From Suillus spraguei (lineage: Eukaryota; Basidiomycota; Agaricomycetes; Boletales; Suillaceae): 64,000 nt of DNA. The stretch is taken from NCBI GenBank assembly GCA_016800925.1, contig JABCPU010000011.1, positions 310,001 through 374,000 of the forward strand, read 5' to 3'. A program made the position numbers and the translations under genes. This document shows positions 56,161-64,000 of this stretch, piece by piece. Every line of letters starts with the position of its first letter. Positions within the stretch are counted from its first letter, which is position 1. Below the pieces are notes generated by a model that saw only the letters and a list, made by a program, of their open reading frames with translations, was not told the origin of the DNA and made no database searches.

Positions 56161-59100
56161 GTAACAATATGTCCCATTTGACAAGCTCATCGTGTATGAC
56201 GACAGGCAAGAAGGTTCACACAGCGGGCATGTGACAATGGATACCAGGAATGTTAGGGCTGACATAAGACGGCTTGTACGGTGTATGGTTTGGCCATACA
56301 CTGTACCTGTCTGCCTCCCTTTGCAGACCCGCCAGTATGGCAACTGTATCTGTCGACAGTTGCCGTACAAACCATCTATTATGGCAACAGTGTGCAGCCC
56401 TACCCATGCTTAGTTACCTAGAGCTGTTTTTATTCTAAGTCACTCTTTACAGCTACCTTCATATCAATAGACCAGATTTCATTTTGTTCCCCTCACCACT
56501 TTTGTTTAGTTGTGGAGCTGTACAAACAAAAGGGTCCTGCCTGTTATGATATTTGGGCACGCGAAGTATCCTAGAATGGCCACCTGTCCAATGCTCTGCC
56601 TGACACATTGCAGTACTCTTGAGACTTGCCACCATGACTGGAAACCGCCATCATATCCCAGCAATAGGTGACCATGTTTGCTCGATGACATGCACCAAAC
56701 TGGTCTGGTGCATGGCTGACTAAGCACTACTGCAGCTGACAAATAGTACCAGGACTATAATAGCTTAGTGTTCCCCTGTTCAGAAATCGATCCATGACTC
56801 AGAATCAAAAGTTTCTTTTTGCTTGTAACAGTTTCGCTTATTATTTCTAATTCATTTTTCATGGGTGTGTTTATGTATGCTTGGCTACAGAAACCATTTC
56901 ATAAGATTCCCGCAGATGTCAGGTGACCCCAGCAAAATAATTACATAAAGTTACCCTGCAGAGAAACCCATGAAACCCAATGCATCTACAAAAAGTGCAA
57001 ATTTATGTTTCAAATATTACATAATTGATATTCTTCCTAGGATAGCCACTAATAGTCACCTGATCTCAAATTTATGCATAGCCATCGATATCCCACATGA
57101 CTTCTTCTCACACCCTTGAGCATATTACAAATCAACTATGACAATATTCAATAAATAGGGTAGGTTAGCACCCCTACAAAATATGGGAAAACAGTAGCAT
57201 AGCCATTCATTCTGTCTATATAAGACCCACCTTTTTGTCAATAAAAGAGAGATTTTCTCCCCCTCAGAAATATAACTGAGAGTGAAGTGTGACCAGCACT
57301 ATCAGTACACTGTCAAGTACATTGTCAACAACAGTAAGATTGGAAGTCTACTCTGGGAGACAGCACTACCTTGAGCTCACTGTGCTCAACAACTAGCAAG
57401 ACCCTGAGCTCACTGTGTCTGACAACCAGCAAGACAACAAATCTTTTTTCTTTGACAAATTCATTCTAGTTTCTTTCATCATCTTCCTCTCTGTTTTTCT
57501 TTCTCTGTTGTCTGTTTCCTTGCTTCTGTTTCTTTTGAATCTTTCTCTTTTCTTCTTTTTCTTTGATTACTGGTCTCTCTCTCTCTTTCAAAGTTTGTTG
57601 GTGCTAAGTGTCCTTGTGTTTCTGATATTTGTGTTGTCTCTTTAGTCCATCTAAGGCCAGAGTAGCTTAGTGGGAGAGACTTCAGAAGTTGATAGCAACA
57701 CTCTATCTCGCACATCTGAGTAGCAATACTGAGTTGAGGTCTTCACTGACTGATAGACTCTAGTTATTGAAAGGGGACTTGGTATTAAAATCCAAGGATG
57801 TCCGTTCCTGCTAACTGCTTAATACTCATAGTGAGTTCCTTGGCAGCAGGTTCAATAGTAAGCTAGAGATCTCTGAAGTAGTGATCAGTCTTGACCAGGG
57901 ATCCTACCTGCTTGTCTGAGAGGGTGATTGTTGTAACTTCCCATGAATTCCAGTAGCACAGTTGTTGCAAAACACCTGCATCCCATCAGAGAGTGTGATT
58001 CAGCCAATTATTTTTGTTTCTCAGTTTGTTTGACTTCTGTGTTTTTTCTTTGAAGTTTAGTTGTTTCGAGAATCTTTGTCATTGTCCAAGAGTTTGCTGA
58101 TCTCACAGAAGTGACTCATTTGCTGACCGTAGCCTGGGGAACATAAACAGCCACCCATGTACAACCACGTTATCAGTTATTGGTATTTGTCTGAATCACT
58201 GACCATGGAGATATTTGGTTTTAAAGGTGTTTATCTATAGATCATCTATCTAAGAAGACATCATATGAAATCTAGTAGCATAGGACGAGCTACTCACAAG
58301 CCACTGAATTGTTAACCGAGTTTTTCAGCTCTCTCGTCTCACAGGCTAAAGTGGACGTCCTTGTCTGCTCACAGCAGCAGATGCTTCAGTAAGTGAGTCA
58401 AGCCTGCAGTGCAGAGGTGGTAATTTCTCTAACTCCCTTACTATATCAGGTGTCATGTATCAAGCACACTCCAAACCTATTGCTTTCGGAACTTCAATAT
58501 ATGCTAGTCAGGCGATGGGTGTTGAAGTTTCTGAAGTCACCATTGAATGAACTATGTGATAAGATTATAGTTGGAGTATAGGGGGAAAGAATCTGGAGGG
58601 CTTCCGGATGAGTTTCTGATAAAGTTTCCGAAAGGAATCCAAAGGATTTCCAGAGGAGGTTTCTGAGATGTTTTCTAGAGGTATTCCGGAAATAGGGGTT
58701 CCGGAAGAGCGGACTATGTTAGGAACTGGAAAGGATTGGAAATCTGGTTTTATAGGAGTAGAGTAACTTCGGTACAGAATAGATTTCTTATTTTGACCCT
58801 TTAACTTGTAGTTTACATGTTGTTCTTATATTAAATATGTATGGAGTATCTCCATCATCATCTCCAATGATATGACGGAGTCTGGAGTAAGTAGCTGTAC
58901 ACTATGCTATCATTATGGATGAGTGTTAGTCTACTCCACTACTTGACAGGTAGTCCGGTGATTTAAGAGGAGTAACCTAATCCGGATGACAGGTCACATG
59001 ACCGGAAATACTTCCGGATATCATTTCCGGATATCTCTATCTTCTTCCGGATAGGGGCTATCGGACGCGGATTCTAACATGAGTTTGTCTAAAATGCTCG

Positions 59101-59290
59101 AGACTTCTAAAGCTTTATTATGGTTGATGGATTATTACCAACTTGATAGGTAATTGCAAACTAACTGTCAAGATTGCACATTAGGCGCGTATTTAAAGCT
59201 TTCTCATTCGGACTACAATTGTGATAGATATTATATGTATTTTAGAGTAGATAAAGTTTTGCATGGTTTTATCATTTCTGGGTCAGTTAC
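56161..59290. other. non-coding stretch; possible copia-type LTR/leader remnant
   Basis: No convincing gene. A TATA box (TCTATATAAGACC, 57213) followed by AATAAAAGAGAG and a CAGTGTG-rich leader could be an old LTR promoter and leader. Short hairpins occur at 56277-56297 (GTGTATGG/CCATACAC) and 56338-56363 (GGCAACTGT/ACAGTTGCC). From about 58590 to 59060 TTCCGGA motifs recur as in the family B LTR. An isolated tRNA A-box-like TAGCTTAGTGGGAGAGAC is at about 57664. Confidence 0.35.
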
Positions 59291-59294
59291 CTGA

Positions 59295-59375
59295 TGCCCC
59301 GCTAGCAGGTTGCGAACCTGCGTAGTCGAAGAGAAACAAGATTTTGATTCCGTTGTGTGACTAAGAAAGGCGAGA
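59295..59375 (-). repeat. tRNA-derived repeat unit, isolated copy
   Basis: Contains the T-arm-like GCAGGTTGCGAACCTGC hairpin followed by GTAGTCGAAGAGAAACA and GATTTTGATTC, as in the tandem units at 62285-62830. Confidence 0.5.
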
Positions 59376-59632
59376 ATAGCTTGCGCGCACATTCCGGTCA
59401 TGGTATGCTCCCTTAGAGGTCACGGATGCGTTTGGCGAAGTAAGAAGCAGATGTCGAATTAAATTTTGGTCGCAGCTCTAGGTAGTAATGCAGAACGAAG
59501 AGAAGGATAACTAGAAGGACAGGTATCGAGATTAAGTAAAGTGAACGAGACAAGTGATGTGGTGCAGCTTTCAAATCCGTATGCTGCTTTGCCTCTCAAA
59601 AACTATCATTTGTGTACTTTAGAAATTCTATG

Positions 59633-61104
59633 TTAAATGGCAGTGGCATCAGTGAATGAAGTTTTGGCGAAACCGACGCGTTTCTTGGTGGTATCGAACA
59701 CAGAGTAGAAGCGCTGGAGGAATGCGTACCCGTCAATAAAGTCAAGCCCATGGCCACTGGTCGTTTTAATGTCGTTAACGACGAGATATATGTCATCGCT
59801 AGCACCACCAATTATGGAGTTGAGTGAACGAGGCCAGATTTGCGCGTTAGCAGTGAGAGTGAATGTTTCCTGTGTAAAATGGTGAATAAACGGTGTCAGG
59901 GCTGACAGAAATTACGTACTGTTCCAATGTGGAAATCCAGGTTCTTGAGGGCATTGTATTTGGCAGAGGAAACGGTGAGAAGACCAGTCGCTTCATCCAG
60001 AGTAGCGCCAGTTGCAGACTGGTACTTGACGAAGCCATCTATGGAATTCTGATCAGACCATTATTACTCGCTGCACTCTAGATACATACCAGTGGCGATG
60101 TAAATAAAGGTGGTGCCAGTATCAACGATACCAGCAGTGGAGGACAAGATCGTCTGAGAGCCGTAAGTGATGCTCTCATTGATACCCCAATAGTTCGATG
60201 CAGGCTTGGTGGTGGTGATAGGACTGAAAAACAACTACTATCAGTCTGTATTGACCTGGTAGGAGCTGGAGTAGCTTACGTGTATGCAATGTCACCGGTG
60301 TACTTGGTAGCGTCAGTTCCACCGAAGGTGAGCTCTCCTTTGGTCTCTGCCTTCGAACTGCTGGGCTCGAAAAAGACACTGAAGACCTCCTGAGGAATGG
60401 TGCCTTGGCTATGCAGGTTGTTGGTCACAGTCGGGATCGTTGTTGCCGGCAAATTTATTAGGCTACCCTGTGTTAAGTCTACAAGCCCCAGGCCAAGGAT
60501 ACCGTCAACACCAACACCGAAGCTCGACGAAGTAGAAGCAACACCAATCGACTGCTTGGTGATGGTGAGCCCACTACCGAGAGCGACGGTGTCGAGGTAC
60601 TCAGTTCCTATGGATAATCGTAGGTATTTTTGACTCATGATATTGGTGTATGTCATACCAACAAAGCCGCCAGAACCGTAACCGACTTCCACAGGCTGCT
60701 GAGTGTTGACGCTAGTTTTGGTTACCACGTACTTAGCGGAGGCGCCAACCCATGTGTTCGCGCTACCGGTGTCGACAATCAACTTGTCTTCAATAATACA
60801 TCAACAGCCGCATGTTTTCTTGGTTTTGAGCTTACAGGCTCTGGGGGGGCTGCCAATGTCGACTACTGCGATGTAGCCTATGCCATTGCTCGTCACAGGA
60901 GTGCTACCAGCATGACCCCGCGCGCCGGAATCTCTAAGGGCCGCTATGCGAGCTCTATCATGCTGCAAGAGGTTAACAGTACCATTGGCATAGTTTAGCC
61001 TCCCGAAAATAGGTAGGGTGACGGGGAATTGCGAACTTCAACGGGCGAACCCGTGATTGACAAAGCCAGGAGGAGAAACGTCGACAAGGATGCAGCGGGG
61101 AGCA
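59633..61104 (-). CDS. secreted pepsin-like aspartic protease (family A1, polyporopepsin-like)
   Basis: Six exons: 61104-60836, 60782-60659, 60607-60280, 60223-60090, 60038-59920, 59869-59633. N-terminal signal peptide MLPAASLSTFLLLALSITGS, then a propeptide (QHDRARIAALRDSGARG). Catalytic motifs LIVDTGSANTWVG and AGIVDTGTTFIYIATDGF, flap VGYGSGGFVG, VDGILGLGLVDL, and the C-terminal GLDFIDGYAFLQRFYSVFDT and RVGFAKT typical of polyporopepsin. The 51-bp intron 60658-60608 keeps frame, so it could be missed. In exon 1 the frame breaks after EVRNSP (about 61030): a CCCC run needs one more C to continue into VTLPIFGRLNYANG. It is a lesion or a base-call error. The enzyme would be an extracellular or vacuolar acid endopeptidase. 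Confidence 0.88.
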
Positions 61105-61148
61105 TGATTTACTGGAAAGTAATGTCATACTACATACCCAGTGGTCCA

Positions 61149-61160
61149 TTATATATGTGC
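61149..61160 (-). promoter_or_regulatory. TATA box of the aspartic protease gene
   Basis: Minus-strand CATATATAATGG lies about 45-55 bp upstream of the ATG at 61104. Confidence 0.5.
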
Positions 61161-61649
61161 TAGCGAATGGGCGAAACTATCCCCCTCGAAAAAGCGATGA
61201 CAAGTTGGTTGCTGTCCGAGTCGACATGAGTGCAAGGATTCGACTTCCGGATAAAATGCGGCAAGAGTTTTGTTTTTGATCCCAGGCAGGTGGCAGGAAT
61301 TTACAACTTGATACGCCTGTTTGATTACCCATGGTTCATTGACTTGTGTTACGTTCACTTCCAAAGAGATGCCTTCATGGTAGAACGTCAGTGCCAAGGT
61401 TACTGTAGCAAGCGTTGCCAGGGTTGTCTCGAGACGATCGAGTTGTTGAATTGACGACATTCGTCAACTCGGTAGCTTCAGGCCTGTGGCCATTTCCGAG
61501 TGAATAACGCGTGACATTTTGAAATTTGGCCAGGCTGTAGTACTGTACCATGCGAAAATCCTCCACATGTGGTTGGATCGAGCACACATCTCGTGCGTCC
61601 CGTTCGTAAGGACTTCACTTGAAAATCGGTGCCTCACCGGCACCCTCTT

Positions 61650-62108
61650 TCATTCTCTGTGCTCACCCTCATTTGCGAGTCGCTCAGCAGTTTTCGTCCA
61701 TCCTTCTCCGCCGATCCCATAAATCGCGAATTTTGTCATACAGGCTGACACTACAGAGATCCCGTCGTTAGGGACCTCTTGATCTGAAGCCACGAGCGAG
61801 ATAGGAGGAACAAATGATAGGGCACCCAATGTCGATGGACTGGAAAGAAAAGAATCATTCAGACAAGAGAACATAAGATGACTAAGACCGGAACGACAGC
61901 TTACCGCCGGTATTGCAGTTCAACTTCGGCCGCTGGGCGGGAAAACAAAGCGTCACCAGCTAGCTATATCCATTATTGAATATTGAATGTTATGATGAGA
62001 CTGATTGAAATACGAATCTAACAATGAAGGGAAATATTAGACCTGGATGAAGGTGTGGAGGGCATGAACAGGAGCGAACGAGACGAATCGATTCGAAGCA
62101 GCTGCCAT
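61650..62108 (-). CDS. small three-exon gene, unknown
   Basis: Exons 62108-62043, 61963-61905 and 61839-61650 join in frame across two GT-AG introns and give MAAASNRFVSFAPVHALHTF...LAGDALFSRPAAEVELQYRR, then PSTLGALSFVPPISLVASDQ and MTKFAIYGIGGEGWTKTAER, about 104 residues. The 3' limit is uncertain because a GTGAGC donor near 61666 could lead to more exons. No family recognised. Consistent splice phases support a real gene. Confidence 0.42.
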
Positions 62109-62284
62109 GTGGCGGCATGATTAAACTAGATCCACGTGTTCAAAATACCAAGTCCAATTGCATGTTTACTGCTTTTCTGTCAAACGAGTCCACGATCCGT
62201 TGTGCCTTCGGCACAGGAAGCCAAAAAGGAGTGGTGCGCACTCCTTTTTGGCTCCCTGGCCTCGGCTGCATCCTAATTCAGAAG

Positions 62285-62830
62285 GCGCCGCCAATGAACT
62301 TCCAAAGAAACCATCCATGAGTTAATGTCAAGGTGTGTTCCGGTAGAAAAAAAAACATCGTCACCGGCAGGTTTTGAACCTGCACAGTCCAAGATTGATC
62401 CTGTTGTGGCGACCACCTGGCTAAGACCAGCTAAAGAATCCATCCATGAGTAAAATGTCAAGGTGTGTTCCGATAGAAAAAAAACCTCGTCGTCAGCAGG
62501 TTTCGAACCTGTACAATCCAGGTTTTGATTCTGTTGTGGCAACCAAGACCAGCTATGAGCTTCTAAAGAAATCATCCTTGAGTGAATGTCAAGGCATGTT
62601 CCGATAGAAAAACCTTGTCAAGAGAAACAGATTTTGATTCTGTTGTGTCAACCACCTGGCTTAGCAAGACCAGTCACGATGAATTTCTAAAGAAACCATC
62701 CATGAATGAAGCCAAGGTGCGTTCTGATAGAAAAAAACTGTAGTTCAGCAGGTTTTGAACCTGCGTAGTCCAGGAGAAACAGATTTTGATTCTGGCCAGG
62801 CTAAAGTTTGTACCTTTTCCACTTGATGAC
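62285..62830 (-). repeat. four tandem ~128-bp tRNA-derived (SINE-like) units
   Basis: Units start near 62310, 62438, 62566 and 62693 with GTGTGTTCCGATAGAAAAA. On the minus strand each has a T-arm-like hairpin (GCAGGTTCAAAACCTGC or CAGGTTCGAAACCTG, a B box), an A-box-like TTAGCCAGGTGGT and a downstream T-run that could stop RNA polymerase III. The third unit has lost its T arm. Acceptor and anticodon stems do not pair, so these are not functional tRNA genes. Confidence 0.6.
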
Positions 62831-63034
62831 TCACGAGACTTCCCAAGTTGAAAATTTATGGGGCCTCTGATTGACACGACCCGAAAAAGATGACATAGAC
62901 AATAAAGTTCAAGTCTGAACGTCTACGAGACAATAAAATTGCCCTGACGAGAGACGAAGACTGAGATAATTATAACTCACCATCAGATTCAATATGATTG
63001 ACATTACCACTAAGTATACATGGATTTTATAGAA

Positions 63035-63241
63035 ACACAGAAGGCGATTAACAGATACGGCAATGAAACACTGTCACCACCTTGAAGGCTAGATATGGAG
63101 GATTGGAGACGGGAGTCTCATCTTTCCACAAAATGGTGACTACGCAGTAATCCAGTTCATCCTAAACATACCATCGAAACTACACGCGACATCGAACTCG
63201 ACATCGGTAGTGAGAGCACAGCAATTAATCACTGAGGCCAT
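63035..63241 (-). CDS. possible short gene start, unknown
   Basis: ATG 63241 opens MASVINCCALTTDVEFDVAC; a very short intron (about 32 bp, donor GGTATGTTT) could join to VTILWKDETPVSNPPYLAFK and a following stop or donor. Intron length is below normal, so this is a weak candidate. Confidence 0.2.
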
Positions 63242-63720
63242 GGGGATTTCAGCGAAACGCGAACTTGGGCCCAAATGGCCGAGCGAACGAGCAATCGAAG
63301 AAGACGAGAGAAGAATACGATTCAAGGTCGAAAAGCAACAGATGGAGGAAGACGACCGATTTGAATGAGTCCCAGCGGTAAAACCCACTCCCTCGTGGCG
63401 GGAATAAACCTACATGACACATTAGAGGCCAATAGAAGCACTTACCTTATTAAGAAGGTCCTGAGAAGCGGAAGTAGAGCACGCCGGTCTGGCTTTCCAT
63501 AGCACCCTTTTGTTTGTCGAAGCTCCACAAGTAAACAACAGCGGCAAAGGAGTCTACCGTCCCCTGTTACTCGTCCGAAAAAGTTCGGTTTCCTGGAATT
63601 GCATCACTTCAAGGTACGAGCAATCAGCGTTCAAACTGCGTGTACAGCCACCCCGTCACCCCATGACAGCTGAACAATGCATCAAAATTTTTACTGACAA
63701 TAGGATCTCATAAAGACTGT

Positions 63721-64000
63721 TCATGCTCTACAGTGCGGGATATGCATTTGAAACACCCTGGCCACAAAATACCTTCCACACTGGTCACATCTTTCGAAAA
63801 GCCCATCCCAATCCCAAATAGTACTCACACCAGTCTCACTGGAGAGGTCAGCAAGGAGGCCTGTTTCATATGCTGTGAGTCTATTCATCACAACCACACC
63901 ATCCTGTTCTTGTCCAATTGGGGGACGGGTGGACACACGTTGGCGTCCATGGTGACTCGCTGATCCTCGAGTAGTAGTAGCAGTACCTTGAGCAGATACT
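63721..64000 (-). CDS. C2HC-type zinc-finger protein, C-terminal part (5' end outside window)
   Basis: The minus-strand frame is open from the window edge to TGA at 63721. It contains TTTRGSASHHGRQRVSTRPP, NRLTAYETGLLADLSSETGV and ends CDQCGRYFVARVFQMHIPHC-RA. The final C-X2-C-G-R-x-F...H-X3-C pattern matches single C2HC fingers of the ZC2HC1 sort. An intron within the open part cannot be excluded. Confidence 0.55.
   Translation of the reverse strand, partial: VSAQGTATTTRGSASHHGRQRVSTRPPIGQEQDGVVVMNRLTAYETGLLADLSSETGVSTIWDWDGLFERCDQCGRYFVARVFQMHIPHCRA

Noticed and set aside
57415..57645. hydrophobic 76-codon frame (possible membrane peptide)
   Set aside because: Due to a T/C-rich tract (CTTTTTCTTTG); no conserved context.
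57660..57740. tRNA gene suggested by TAGCTTAGTGGGAGAGAC
   Set aside because: No B box within tRNA distance and no acceptor pairing; an isolated A-box-like match only.
62042..62320. palindrome around GCCAAAAAGGAGTG at 62220-62255 as a terminator
   Set aside because: An inverted repeat is present, but no transcript end can be tied to it in a eukaryotic context.

Overview
The window looks like a repeat-rich island in a basidiomycete, probably Agaricomycetes. The reasons are host genes with many introns of about 40-60 bp, a polyporopepsin-like aspartic protease, KDZ (Kyakuja-Dileera-Zisupton) DNA transposon genes beside a TET/JBP-type dioxygenase gene, a chromodomain Ty3/gypsy element, and a truncated LINE whose ORF1 resembles fungal Tad-like elements. 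No bacterial features are seen. Species cannot be named from sequence alone.

Left edge (1-6.4 kb): two tandem homoserine-O-acetyltransferase-like alpha/beta hydrolase genes, an unannotated stretch, a SAP-like TE-type ORF with an internal stop, and a LINE ORF1 cut off at about 6.39 kb.

Centre (6.4-44.3 kb): two copies of one locus in inverted orientation (left arm 6.39-27.54 kb; right arm 44.33 down to about 29.13 kb). Read from the centre outward, each arm carries a TET/JBP dioxygenase gene, a minisatellite block, ORF4, the KDZ transposase (CxC2-type cysteine cluster plus DDE-like core), ORF1, ORF2 and ORF3. The left arm is swollen by nested insertions: a ~0.93 kb LTR-like element containing a complete 7.6 kb Ty3/gypsy chromovirus, a second copy of that LTR family associated with a ~2 kb deletion, and a solo LTR of the chromovirus inside the transposase. 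The right arm carries a Tc1/mariner element in ORF3 and a solo LTR in the minisatellite. The other arm supplies the empty site for several insertions, so relative ages can be read. The two arms carry different private lesions and at least one shared nonsense codon. Left ORF4 is intact, and right TET is intact apart from one 1-nt shift.

Right repeats (44.3-56.2 kb): several minisatellite families, solo LTRs in both orientations, a 1.17 kb inverted-repeat element whose ends encode the C-terminal tail of a KDZ-linked ORF, and a direct segmental duplication (about 44.48-46.86 and 53.26-56.15 kb).

Right edge (56.2-64 kb): non-coding sequence with a possible LTR/leader remnant, a six-exon secreted aspartic protease (minus strand, one frameshift in the propeptide), a small three-exon unknown gene, four tandem tRNA-derived units, and the 3' end of a gene with a C2HC-type zinc finger.

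The most notable system is the KDZ transposon neighbourhood with a TET/JBP DNA-base oxidase gene, four further co-conserved ORFs, and a large inverted duplication that could yield hairpin RNA. TET/KDZ association in fungi is already known in general. The ORF1-ORF4 set, the terminal inverted-repeat derivative and the palindromic arrangement are the parts I cannot place.
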